A stretch of DNA of 64,000 nt from Agromyces sp. Marseille-P2726. Lineage in GTDB: Bacteria > Actinomycetota > Actinomycetes > Actinomycetales > Microbacteriaceae. Location of the stretch: positions 558,001 through 622,000 of the forward strand of contig NZ_CADDWM010000015.1 in the NCBI RefSeq assembly GCF_902809835.1. The letters run 5' to 3'. The notes below the pieces were generated by a model, which was not told where the DNA came from, ran no database searches, and saw only the letters and a program-made list of their open reading frames with translations. Position numbers and translations under genes: made by a program. Positions 35,766 to 45,200 of the stretch are shown piece by piece (position 1 is the first letter of the stretch; the number at the start of each line of letters is the position of its first letter).

Positions 35766-37346
35766 GCGGCCCAGGAACTTCTGCAGGGCCGCGAGCTCCT
35801 CCTCGCTCGGCGCGCCCTTGCCGCCCCCGCCACCGAGGCCGAAGCCCGATCCCGCGGGCGCCGCGCTCTGGCCGGCGGGCGTGACACCGGCCGCGATCGC
35901 CGCGTTCTCGGCGGCGCGCTTCGCCGGGTTGCCGGAGCGCGACCCCGACGGCTTCTTCTTGCCCTTCGCACCCTGGCGCTTGCCGCCGCCGTAGCCCCCG
36001 CCACCAGGGACGGGCCCCATGCCGGGAATCTGGGGAACCCCGCCGCGGGCCACGGTCTTCATCATCTTGGCGGCCTGCTCGAACCGGCTCACGAGCTGGT
36101 TCACGTCGGTCACGGTCATGCCCGAGCCCTTCGCGATGCGAAGGCGCCGGGAGCCGTTGAGGAGCTTGGGGTTGCGTCGCTCGGCGGGGGTCATCGACTG
36201 GATGATCGCCTCGGTGCGCACGATCTCGCGCTCGTCGAAGTTCTCGAGCTGCTGCTTCATGCCGCCTGCACCGGGCAGCATGCCGAGCATCTTCTTGATC
36301 GAGCCGGCACCGCGGAGCTGCTGCATCTGCGCGAGGAAGTCCTCGAGCGTGAACTGCTCGCTCGCGAGCTTCTCGGCGACCTTCAGCGCCTCCTCTTCGT
36401 CGAACGCCTGCTGGGCCTGCTCGATGAGGGTGAGGATGTCGCCGAGGTCGAGGATGCGGCTCGCCATGCGGTCGGGGTGGAACGGCTCGAAGTCGTCGAG
36501 CCCCTCGCCGGTCGACGCGAAGATGATCGGGCGGCCGGTGACGGATGCGACGCTGAGGGCGGCACCGCCGCGGGCGTCGCCGTCGAGCTTCGAGAGCACG
36601 ACGCCGGTGAAGTCGACGCCCTCCTGGAAGGCCTTCGCGGTCGTGACGGCGTCCTGGCCGATCATCGCATCGATGACGAAGAGCACCTCGTCGGGGTTCG
36701 TCGCCTTCCGGATGTTCGCCGCCTGCTTCATGAGCTCGGCGTCCACGCCGAGCCGGCCGGCGGTGTCGATGATGACGACGTCGTGCTGCTGACGTTGCGC
36801 AGTCGCGACCGCGTCCTTCGCGACGCGCACGGGATCGCCCACGCCGTTGCCGGGCTCGGGCGCGAACACCGGCACGCCGGCCTGGCCGCCGACCACCTGG
36901 AGCTGGTTCACCGCATTGGGACGCTGGAGGTCGGCGGCCACGAGCATCGGCGTGTGGCCGTCTTTCACGAGCCACTTCGCGAGCTTGCCGGCGAGCGTCG
37001 TCTTTCCGGCACCCTGGAGACCGGCGAGCATGATGACGGTCGGCGGGTTCTTCGCGAACTGCAGCCGGCGCTGCTCACCGCCGAGGATGCCGATGAGCTC
37101 GTCGTTGACGATCTGCACGACCTGCTGCGCCGGGTTCAGCGCCTTGTTGACCTCGTCGCCGAGCGCACGCTCGCGCACGTGCGACGTGAACTGCTTGACG
37201 ACATCGAGCGAGACATCGGCGTCGAGCAGGGCACGACGGATCTCGCGAACTGTGCCGTCGACGTCGGCCGCCGACAGCTTGCCCTTGGTGCGGAGGTTCT
37301 TGAAGGTCTCGGCGAGGCGGTCAGACAGGTTTCCGAAGGTAGCCAT
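35763..37346 (-). CDS. ffh: Signal recognition particle GTPase Ffh
   Basis: Recognises signal peptides on nascent membrane proteins and docks on FtsY. 527 residues: N domain (1-100), G domain with GLQGAGKTTLAGKLAKWL, DTAGRLGVDAELM and LSKLDGDARGG, then the Met-rich M domain (about 300-440, LEDFLAQMQQLRGAGSIKKMLGMLPGAGG, SGMTVTDVNQLVSRFEQ). The C-terminus is a Gly/Lys/Ala-rich tail. Transcribed with the genes upstream or from a TAAACT element 9 bases before the ATG. Confidence 0.97.
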   Translation of the reverse strand: MATFGNLSDRLAETFKNLRTKGKLSAADVDGTVREIRRALLDADVSLDVVKQFTSHVRERALGDEVNKALNPAQQVVQIVNDELIGILGGEQRRLQFAKNPPTVIMLAGLQGAGKTTLAGKLAKWLVKDGHTPMLVAADLQRPNAVNQLQVVGGQAGVPVFAPEPGNGVGDPVRVAKDAVATAQRQQHDVVIIDTAGRLGVDAELMKQAANIRKATNPDEVLFVIDAMIGQDAVTTAKAFQEGVDFTGVVLSKLDGDARGGAALSVASVTGRPIIFASTGEGLDDFEPFHPDRMASRILDLGDILTLIEQAQQAFDEEEALKVAEKLASEQFTLEDFLAQMQQLRGAGSIKKMLGMLPGAGGMKQQLENFDEREIVRTEAIIQSMTPAERRNPKLLNGSRRLRIAKGSGMTVTDVNQLVSRFEQAAKMMKTVARGGVPQIPGMGPVPGGGGYGGGKRQGAKGKKKPSGSRSGNPAKRAAENAAIAAGVTPAGQSAAPAGSGFGLGGGGGKGAPSEEELAALQKFLGR

Positions 37347-37355
37347 GATGCCCCG

Positions 37356-37388
37356 AGTTTACCTGCCCGCCGGGCCCCGCCCGGCGGG
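37356..37388 (-). promoter_or_regulatory. TAAACT -10 and adjacent hairpin upstream of ffh
   Basis: TAAACT (37356-37361) is nine bases from the ffh ATG. Immediately upstream GCCCGCCGGG, GGGGC-type loop, CCCGGCGGGC (37365-37389) forms a 10-bp inverted repeat that would cover the -35 position. It may end transcription from the upstream genes, but has no T-tract. Confidence 0.35.
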
Positions 37389-37462
37389 CGTCGCACCGCC
37401 GATCGCCGCCACGCCGCCGATCCGCTGATGCCGGGTCGCAGCGCGGCGGCTCGTCGGTCGGG

Positions 37463-38050
37463 TCAGCGAGGGAGCGGGTTCGGGCCCGTAGCCGTGACCA
37501 GCCGCTGCGGAACCCAACCCTGCACATGCTGGATGCCGTCGAACGTGCCGCCCTGCAGTTCGATCACTTCGCGCAGCGGGCGGCGGTGGAACTTCACGTG
37601 GGTGAAGTCCTCGAACAGGATGTAGTACGGCTCATTCCACTGGTTCTGGAACTGCTGGCCGGTCAGCGCCTCGCGGTGCCGGCGCGAGAACGCGTCGACC
37701 TCCTCGCCGACGACCACGCCGAAGTGCTCCATCCCCATCTTGTAGACGCGCTGGTGGACGGGCGGGATGAGCTCGATGAGCGGGATGCTCTGGCCGTCGA
37801 GGACGCGGAGCGGCTCGGCGAGCAGGATCATGGACATCGGCCGCCCGTTCCACACGCCCTCCGTGTTGGCGACGGCATGGCGTTCGAGCAGGGTCCGCAC
37901 GTGGACGTACTGGTCCCACTCCGGCACCCGGAACGCGAGGTGGCCCAGCTCGTACGGCGAGATGTCGATTCCCCGCGCGAGCAGGCGATCGCGCTGCTGC
38001 GCGGTGAAGCCCCGGTAGTCTCCGATGATGTCGGCGACCGGATCGGCCAT
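37463..38050 (-). CDS. YecM-like VOC-superfamily protein
   Basis: 195 residues. Begins DPVADIIGDYRGFTAQQRDRL, then LGHLAFRVPEWDQYVHVRTLLE, VWNGRPMSMILLAEPLRV, IPLIELIPPVHQRV and YKMGMEHFGVVVGEEVDAFSRRH, the order of elements in YecM/DUF991 proteins of the glyoxalase fold. No enzyme activity is known for this group. It sits between ftsY-side genes and ffh, 15 bases after the DUF2004-like gene, so is probably co-transcribed. Confidence 0.7.
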   Translation of the reverse strand: MADPVADIIGDYRGFTAQQRDRLLARGIDISPYELGHLAFRVPEWDQYVHVRTLLERHAVANTEGVWNGRPMSMILLAEPLRVLDGQSIPLIELIPPVHQRVYKMGMEHFGVVVGEEVDAFSRRHREALTGQQFQNQWNEPYYILFEDFTHVKFHRRPLREVIELQGGTFDGIQHVQGWVPQRLVTATGPNPLPR

Positions 38051-38065
38051 GGCGATCCTCCTCTG

Positions 38066-38554
38066 CTACCCCTCGAAACGCACGTCGACGATCTCGCGAC
38101 CCGTGTCGATCTCGGCGACGAGCCGTTCGTCGGTGTCCTCGGGCGCCAGCGCGTACTCGAATTCGGCGAAGGGCTCGCCGTCGCCGTCGGCCTCGGGGCG
38201 AAGGTCGACGCGGACGAGCGACAGGGAACGCAGCGCATCCACCTGGCGGTCGCCCGAGTCGCGTCCGATGGCCGCCTCGACCTCATCAGCCTGTTCGAGA
38301 TCGGGGTCGAGCAGCACGTCCAGGAATCGCACGACGGGCGTGCCCCGCGTGTCGAGCTGACTGACGAACGCCGCCCGCAGTTCGTCGTCGACGAGCTCCA
38401 GCTCGCCGACCAGCACCGCTGCGGCGTCGAGCGCGGCGTTCGACGCCACCTCGCCCTCGGCCTCGAGGACGACTTCGACCCGCTGGTCGCCGTACTCGAT
38501 CATCTCCGACCAGTAGTCGCCGACGATCCCGAAGTAGTCGTGCTCCGTTGCCAT
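38066..38554 (-). CDS. DUF2004-like acidic protein
   Basis: 162 residues, very acidic. N-terminus HDYFGIVGDYWSEMIEYGDQRVEVVLEAEGEV resembles DUF2004 openings; a central VSQLDTRGTPVVRFLD segment and C-terminal FAEFEYALAPEDTDERLVAEIDTGREIVDVRFEG follow. No signal peptide or catalytic motif is evident. Function unknown. It follows ftsY by 14 bases. Confidence 0.6.
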   Translation of the reverse strand: MATEHDYFGIVGDYWSEMIEYGDQRVEVVLEAEGEVASNAALDAAAVLVGELELVDDELRAAFVSQLDTRGTPVVRFLDVLLDPDLEQADEVEAAIGRDSGDRQVDALRSLSLVRVDLRPEADGDGEPFAEFEYALAPEDTDERLVAEIDTGREIVDVRFEG

Positions 38555-38568
38555 GGTGCCTCCCGCGA

Positions 38569-39444
38569 TCAGCCGACGAGCTTCTGCGCGAACACGTGCG
38601 GAGTGAAGCCGGTGAGGTCGCCGATCTTCTCGCCTTGGCCGATCAGCTTGATGGGCAGCCCCGTCTTCTCCTGCACGGCGAGCACGAACCCACCCTTCGC
38701 GCTGCCGTCGAGCTTCGTGAGCACGAGGCCGGTCACGCCCCCGTGCTGGATGAACGCCTCGGCCTGCGCGAGGCCGTTCTGGCCGGTGGTCGCGTCGAGC
38801 ACGAGCAGCACCTCGCTGATCGGAGCCTGCTTCTCGACGACGCGCTTGATCTTGCCGAGTTCGTCCATGAGGCCGCCCTTGGTGTGCAGCCGGCCCGCCG
38901 TGTCGATGATCACGATCTCGGTGCCGTCCTGCTTGGCCTTCTGGACGGTCTGGAATGCGACGGATGCCGGGTCCTGGCCTTCGCGGTCGGGACGGACGAT
39001 CCCCACGCCGGCACGTTCGGCCCAGGTCGCGAGCTGGTCGACTGCGGCGGCGCGGAACGTGTCGGCGGCGCCGACCAGGACGCTGCGGTTGAACGTACGA
39101 AGGAATCTGGCGAACTTGCCGATCGTGGTGGTCTTGCCGACGCCGTTGACGCCGACGACGAGCACGACCGCCGGCCGCTCGGTGAGCTTCAGCGTGGAGT
39201 CGTACTTCGCGAGCCGCTCTTCGACGATCTCACGGAGCATCCGCTGCACGTCTCGGGGATCCGTCGTGCGGTAGCGCTCGACCTGCGCCTTGATGGTGTC
39301 GACGATCTCTTCCGTCACCGCGGGACCGAAGTCGGCGCGGATCAGCGCGGACTCGAGGTCGTCCCACGTGTCGTCGTCGATCGTCTTCGCCCCGAAGACG
39401 CCCCGGAGGGCCGCCCCGAGCGACCAGGATGCGCGTTCTGCCAT
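38569..39444 (-). CDS. ftsY: SRP receptor GTPase FtsY, short form
   Basis: 291 residues, only the N and G domains; the acidic A domain of longer FtsY proteins is missing, leaving a short MAERASWSLGAALRGVFGAK amphipathic start that could bind membrane. The G domain shows VVGVNGVGKTTTIGKFAR, GAADTFRAAAVDQL, DTAGRLHTKGGLMDEL and LTKLDGSAKGGF, with the FtsY-specific C-terminal GQGEKIGDLTGFTPHVFAQKLVG. Partner of Ffh, four genes downstream on the same strand. Confidence 0.95.
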   Translation of the reverse strand: MAERASWSLGAALRGVFGAKTIDDDTWDDLESALIRADFGPAVTEEIVDTIKAQVERYRTTDPRDVQRMLREIVEERLAKYDSTLKLTERPAVVLVVGVNGVGKTTTIGKFARFLRTFNRSVLVGAADTFRAAAVDQLATWAERAGVGIVRPDREGQDPASVAFQTVQKAKQDGTEIVIIDTAGRLHTKGGLMDELGKIKRVVEKQAPISEVLLVLDATTGQNGLAQAEAFIQHGGVTGLVLTKLDGSAKGGFVLAVQEKTGLPIKLIGQGEKIGDLTGFTPHVFAQKLVG

Positions 39445-39567
39445 AGGACCAGCCTATGGTCCCCGTCATGGCATCGGGGGCGAGTACACCGGATGGCGAG
39501 CGGCCTGCAAGGGGTTGCCCGCCACCACACCGCCACGGAAGCCTCGTCGATGACGGAAGGAGTGCGA

Positions 39568-40536
39568 ATGACGATCGTGGGATTCCACGCCTCGCACGAA
39601 CAACTCCCCCCGAGCCGCCTCCTCGACGCGGTGAAGCGCGCCGAGCAGGCGGGGTTCGACGCCGCGATGTGCAGCGACCACTACGAACCATGGAGCGTGC
39701 GCCAGGGCCACTCGGGCTATGCCTGGAGTTGGCTCGCCGCCGCGCTCGAAGCCACTGGGTTCTCGCTCGGCGTCGTCACGGCACCCGGCCAGCGCTACCA
39801 TCCCGCGGTGGCGGCGCAGAAGCTCGCACCGCTCGCCGAGATGTACCCCGGTCGGTTCTGGGCCGCCATCGGGAGCGGCGAGGCCATCAACGAGCACATC
39901 GCCGGAGAGCCCTGGCCCGACAAGGACGAGCGCGACGCCCGGCTCGCGGCGACCGTCGACGTCATCCGCCGGCTGCTGGCCGGTGAGGAGGTCTCGACCG
40001 ACGGGCCGATCCGCGTCGACCGCGCACGCGTCTGGAGTCTCCCCAAGACCCCGCCGCCCCTGTTCGCCGCCGCCGTGAGCACGGAGACGGCTCGCGAGGT
40101 CGCGCCGTGGGCCGACGGCGTCATCACGATCGACCAGCCGACCGACGCGCTGCGCGAGTTCATGGACGCCTATCGCGACGCAGGCGGGCGCGGACCGATC
40201 TGCGTGCAGGTGCACCTCAGCTGGGCGCCGACCGACGAGGAGGCGGTCGCGATCGCCCACGACCAGTGGCGCCAGAGCCTCGTGCCCGCGAACCTCTCGT
40301 GGGAGCTCGATCGTCCACAGGACTTCGACGAGCGCACGGCCGACGTCACGCCCGAACAGGTCGCCGAGACGCTGCTGTGCTCCTCCGACACCGGGGCGCA
40401 CCTGGACCATCTCGCCGGCATCGCCGCCGTCGGCGTCGATCGCATCTACCTGCACCACGTCGGCACCGAGCAGGACGCGTTCATCGACACGTTCGGCGAA
40501 CGAGTGCTGCCCGAGCTCAGAGAGGCGGGCCGATGA
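39568..40536 (+). CDS. LLM-class flavin oxidoreductase, TIGR03885-like (non-F420)
   Basis: 322 residues, luciferase-like TIM barrel: IVGFHASHEQLPPSRLLDAVKRAEQAGFDAAMCSDHYEPW, GYAWSWLAAALEAT, VTAPGQRYHPAVAAQKLAPL, RFWAAIGSGEAINEHI, and PLFAAAVSTETAREVAPWADG. This resembles the 'probable non-F420 flavinoid oxidoreductase' group whose genes are found beside trehalose-synthase-like genes, as here. The ATG at 39568 follows AGGAG by 6 bases; an in-frame ATG 18 bases upstream lacks a site. Its stop overlaps the next gene (ATGA). Substrate unknown. Confidence 0.85.
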   Translation: MTIVGFHASHEQLPPSRLLDAVKRAEQAGFDAAMCSDHYEPWSVRQGHSGYAWSWLAAALEATGFSLGVVTAPGQRYHPAVAAQKLAPLAEMYPGRFWAAIGSGEAINEHIAGEPWPDKDERDARLAATVDVIRRLLAGEEVSTDGPIRVDRARVWSLPKTPPPLFAAAVSTETAREVAPWADGVITIDQPTDALREFMDAYRDAGGRGPICVQVHLSWAPTDEEAVAIAHDQWRQSLVPANLSWELDRPQDFDERTADVTPEQVAETLLCSSDTGAHLDHLAGIAAVGVDRIYLHHVGTEQDAFIDTFGERVLPELREAGR

Positions 40537-42197
40537 AGATCACGGATCGCAGCGACCTCTGGTGGAAGACCGCCGTGGTCTACTGCCTCGACGTCGAGAC
40601 CTACATGGACTGGAACGACGACGGTTCGGGCGACTTCGAAGGACTCGCGCACCGGCTCGACCACCTCTCGGAGCTCGGGGTCACCGTCATCTGGCTCATG
40701 CCCTTCCAGCCGACGCCCGACCGCGACGACGGCTACGACATCATCGACTTCACGAACGTCGACCCGCGCCTGGGTGAGCTCGGCGACGTCGTGGAGTTCA
40801 TCCGCACCGCGCGTGACCGCGGCATGCGGGTGATCATCGACTTCGTCATGAACCACACCTCCGACCGGCATCCCTGGTTCAAGTCCGCCAGGCGGAGCCG
40901 CACGGCGCCCTACCGCGACTACTACGTGTGGAGCGATGTCGAGCCGCCGAACTCGAAGAACCAGGTGTTCCCGGGCGAGGAGGAGAGCGTCTGGGAGTTC
41001 GACGAGCGAACGGGCCAGTACTTCCTGCACAGCTTCTATCACCACCAGCCCGACCTCAACATCGCGAATCCCGAGGTCCGCGATCAGATCGCGAAGACGA
41101 TCGGCTTCTGGTTGCAGCTCGGCGTATCGGGGTTCCGCGTCGACGCAGTGCCGTTCCTCATCGAGCCGCCCGAGGGTGTCGAGATCGGCGACCCGCACGA
41201 GTTCCTCCGCGACATCCGCCGCTTCCTGCAGCGCAGGTCGAGCGAAGCCGTGCTCCTCGGCGAGGTGAACCTGCCGTACGAGCAGCAGCTCGACTACTTC
41301 GGTCGCGAGGGCGACCCGGCGGAACTGACCATGCAGTTCGACTTCGAGGCGATGCAGCGCATGTACCTGTCGCTTGCGCGCGAGGACGCGCGACCGCTCG
41401 CCGAGACGCTTGCGCGGCGGCCCGCGATCGCGCCCGAGTCTCAGTGGGTGAACTTCGTGCGCAACCACGACGAGCTCACCCTCGACAAGCTCTCAGAGGC
41501 CGAGCGGCAGGAGGTCTTCGACGCGTTCGCGCCCGAGGAATGGATGCGGGTGTACGGTCGTGGCATCGTGCGGCGGCTGCCCCCGATGCTCGAGGGCGAC
41601 CCCCGACGCATCCGCATGGTCTACAGCCTGTTGTTCTCGCTGCCCGGAACTCCGGTGCTCTTCTACGGGGAGGAGATCGGCATGGGCGAGAACAAGGAGC
41701 AAACCGGGCGGCAGACGGTCCGCACGCCCATGCAGTGGACCGGAGGGCCGAACGGCGGGTTCTCGCGCGCACCCGCACGCAAGCTCGTCGCGACGCCGCC
41801 GGCCGACGGCTACGCACCCGAGCACGTGAACGTCGAGGCGCAGCGGCACGACCCCGACTCGCTCCTCGGCGTCGTCCGGGACTTCGCCGCCGTGTATCGC
41901 AGCTCGCCCGAGATCGGATGGGGACGTTTCGAGCTGCTCGAGCACGATCAGGCCGCCGTGCTCGCGCATCGCATCACCGCCGACGTGGGCAGCTTCGTCG
42001 CCGCGCACAACTTCGCTCCGCGACCCACGATCGTGCCCCTCGATCTCGGCCCGGTCGCGCCCGGCACGCTGCTGTCCGACCTCTTCACGGTCGAGGAGTT
42101 CGAGGTCGAGGAGAGCGGGAGGATCGACGTGCATCTCGACGCGTACGGCTACCGCTGGTTCCGCGTCGTGGACCCGGGCGACCGGCGTATCACCTGA
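40533..42197 (+). CDS. GH13 alpha-amylase-family enzyme, trehalose-synthase-like
   Basis: 554 residues. Opens DLWWKTAVVYCLDVETYMDWNDDGSGDFEGLAHRLD, followed by GVTVIWLMPFQPTPDRDDGYDI, VIIDFVMNHTSDRHPWF, the nucleophile Asp in VSGFRVDAVPFL, acid/base Glu in AVLLGEVNLPYEQ and FVRNHDELTLDK. This is the trehalose synthase/oligo-glucosidase branch; true TreS starts differently (WYKNAVIYE), so the reaction (maltose-trehalose interconversion or alpha-glucan hydrolysis) is not settled. Co-translated with the LLM oxidoreductase. Confidence 0.85.
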   Translation: MKITDRSDLWWKTAVVYCLDVETYMDWNDDGSGDFEGLAHRLDHLSELGVTVIWLMPFQPTPDRDDGYDIIDFTNVDPRLGELGDVVEFIRTARDRGMRVIIDFVMNHTSDRHPWFKSARRSRTAPYRDYYVWSDVEPPNSKNQVFPGEEESVWEFDERTGQYFLHSFYHHQPDLNIANPEVRDQIAKTIGFWLQLGVSGFRVDAVPFLIEPPEGVEIGDPHEFLRDIRRFLQRRSSEAVLLGEVNLPYEQQLDYFGREGDPAELTMQFDFEAMQRMYLSLAREDARPLAETLARRPAIAPESQWVNFVRNHDELTLDKLSEAERQEVFDAFAPEEWMRVYGRGIVRRLPPMLEGDPRRIRMVYSLLFSLPGTPVLFYGEEIGMGENKEQTGRQTVRTPMQWTGGPNGGFSRAPARKLVATPPADGYAPEHVNVEAQRHDPDSLLGVVRDFAAVYRSSPEIGWGRFELLEHDQAAVLAHRITADVGSFVAAHNFAPRPTIVPLDLGPVAPGTLLSDLFTVEEFEVEESGRIDVHLDAYGYRWFRVVDPGDRRIT

Positions 42198-42234
42198 GTC
42201 GCACCCGGTCCGCGGGATCGAAGCGGCACCCGAC

Positions 42235-45200
42235 TCAGCTGGCTTTCGCCTCGCGCTCCTCGCGCACGCGCTGGCCCACGACGGCCGAGACGCCGTCGTG
42301 CCGCATGGACACGCCGTAGAGCGCGTCGGCGATCTCCATCGTGCGCTTCTGGTGGGTGATCACGATGAGCTGGCTCGAGTCGCGGAGGTCCTCGAAGGTC
42401 GTCAGCAACCGCCCGAGGTTCGCGTCGTCGAGGGCCGCCTCCACCTCGTCGAGGATGTAGAACGGGCTCGGGCGCGCCTTGAAGATCGCGAGGAGCAGGG
42501 CGACCGCGGCCAACGACCGCTCGCCGCCCGACAGGAGCGACAGCCGCTCGATCCGCTTGCCCGCCGGCTTGACCGACACCTCGATGCCGGTGGTGAGCAG
42601 GTCGTCGGGGTCGGTCAGCGCGATGCTGCCGCTGCCACCAGGGAAGAGCACCGGGAAGACCTCGGCGAACGCGGCACGCGTATCCTCGAAGGCCGCCCGG
42701 AAGATCGACTCCATCTTCCCGTCGATCTCCTCGATGATCGTGAGGAGGTCGCGGCGCGTGTTCGACAGGTCGGTGAGCTGTTCTGTGAGGAACTGGTGCC
42801 GCTGCTCCAGGGCGGCGAACTCCTCGAGTGCCAGCGGGTTGACCCGCCCGAGCTGGGCGAGCTTGCGCTCGGCGGCGGCGAGCCGACGCTGCTGCTCCTC
42901 ACGCTGGAAGGGACGAGGCTCAGCGTCGTCGGTGTCGGCCGGGACCTCGACGTCGGGGCCGTACTCGGCGATGAGCACCGACTCCGTGAGCCCGAGCTCG
43001 GATTCGGCCCGTTCGACGAGGCCGGCGACGTGGAGCTTCTTCTCGTAGATGCGCAGCTCGAGCCCGTGCACGTCCTCGGTGCCCGACTGCAGCCGTTCGC
43101 GCACGCCTGCTTCCTCGCGGCGAATCCGGTGGAGCTCCTCGTTGCGGCTGGCGCGTTGCTCTTCGGCGCCAGCGAGCGCGACTCGGGCCTCCGCCACGGA
43201 TGCGTCGACCGACGCGAGCGCGGCGGGCAGCGCCTCGGCGACCCGGGTGGCTGCCTCGAGCTGGGCCCGACGCACGACCGCCCGGCGGGCGGCATCCGCA
43301 GCGGCCTGCTGTTCGGCCTCGAACTGCCGTTCCATGGCCCGAACGCGGGCATCCTCGGCGCGCACCCGCTCCTTCGCCGTCTCGAGCCGGAGTCGCGCCT
43401 CGACCTCGGCCTCACGGGATGCCTCGAGCCGGGCGACGGCGACGTCGCGGGCCGCCGTCTCGAGCGCCGGGCGGGGAACGGCCCGCGCGGCCTCGAGCGC
43501 TGCTCTCGCCTCGTCGGCCGCTCGTTCCGCCTCGACGGCGCGCTCCTTCGCGCTGGCGACCGCCTGCGCGAGTCGCTCCGATTCCGCGTCGGCCGCCTCG
43601 GCCTGCACCCTCGCCCGGTTCAACCGCTCGGTGCGCTGGGCGAGCTGCGCGTCGAACTCGCGCAACGCGGTGAGCGCCTGCTTGGCCTGCGTCTTCGACC
43701 GCTCGAGGGTGGCGCGCTGCTCACCGAGGTCATGGCGCCGGCGTTCGATCTCGGCGCGCACCTCCTGGAGTCGTGATGCCGCGGCATCCCGCTCGGCGAT
43801 GAGCTCGATGCGGCTCTGCTTGCGTCCGGACCCGCCGCGGAGCACGTACCGGCCCACCAGGGTGCCGTCCTTGGTGATGACGGTCACGGGTGCGGCCATC
43901 GTCTCGAGCGCCGTAGCGGCGGCCTTGGCGGCCGAGAGGTCGTCGGCGATGAGCACGTCGTCGAGGAGACCGAGCACTCCGGGGGGTGCGGTGACCACAT
44001 CGGATGCCGCGGTCAGCCCCTCGATGGCGGTTGCCCGAGCGCCGTTCGGAGCCGCGTCGGCGATCGCGAGGGCGACTCGGCCGAGCTCGCCCCGGTCGGC
44101 GTGATCGAGCGCCCGATACCCGGCGGCCCGGTCGTCGACGAGCACGGCATCGGCGAGTGATCCCAGCGCAGCCGAGATCGCAGGCTCGTATCCGGGTTCG
44201 ACCTGGAGGGACTCGGCCAGCAGCCCTCGAACGCCATCGACATGCGCTGCGACGAGGGCGGCCGAGCCGTCCTTCTGGTCGAGGGCGAGCGAGAGGGCCT
44301 GCGTGCGAGCCGTCAGTGCGCCGTGCTCACGTTCGCTGGCGTGCAGCTCGTCGCGGATCCGCTCGATCTCGGCCTCCGCTTCGAACACCGCCGCCTGCGC
44401 CAGCTCGTACGCCTCGTCGAGGTCGGTCTCGTCGGCGTCACCACGCTCGGCGTCGGACTCCGCCTCGGCCAGCGCAGCGGCGGCCGCGGCACGCCGTTCT
44501 GCGGCGGCGTCGAGCGCATTGCCGTGGCGCAGCACCTCGCCGCGCACGGCGGCGAGCTTGGACGCGGCCGTATCCACGTGCCCCGCCAACCTCGACACCT
44601 CCAGGTCGTACGCCGTCACCCGGGCGCTCTGAGCCGTGATGCCCTCGTCGACCCGATCGAGCTCGGCGCGTGCGGCCGTCGTCGCGGCCATGGCGTCGTC
44701 GAGCGCGGATGCCGCCTCGTCAACGCGGGCAGCGAGGTCGACGAGGGCAGCGGCCGCCTCGTCGATCATCGACCGCGTGACACTGGGGGCCGCCTGCGCG
44801 GGCTGCGCCTCGGCGCTGAGCAGCGCGATGCGCTGTCGGACGAGCGCGTCGAGCGATCGCAGTCGATCCTGCGCCGACCCCAGCGCGTGCGTCACCCCCC
44901 TGGCCGCATCGACGTCGTCGCCGAGGGAACTCGCCTCGAGGCGCTCGACGCGTGCCTGGTGCTGCTCGAGTTCCAGCTGGAGCACCTGACGCTCGGTGTG
45001 CCGCTCCTGCTCGCTGCGGCCGTGCTCGTCGAGGGCTCGGCGTAGTCCGACGACCTCATCGGCCAGCAGGCGGGCGCGTGCGTCGCGGACCACCGCGGCG
45101 ATGGTCGCGGCCTCTCGGGCGACCTCGGCCTGACGACCGAGCGGCTTCAGCTGGCGCCGGATCTCACCGGCGAGATCGGAGAGCCTCGTGAGGTTGGCCT

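Noticed and set aside
34827-37625. Very long plus-strand frame spanning DUF305, the repeat array and antisense ffh
   Set aside because: It runs through unrelated genes and repeats and contains no recognisable domain; the repeated peptide simply translates the 41-bp array.
38548-39567. N-terminal extension of the LLM oxidoreductase antisense to ftsY
   Set aside because: The ATG at 39568 has AGGAG at the right distance and matches family length; the extension is Arg/Glu-rich shadow.
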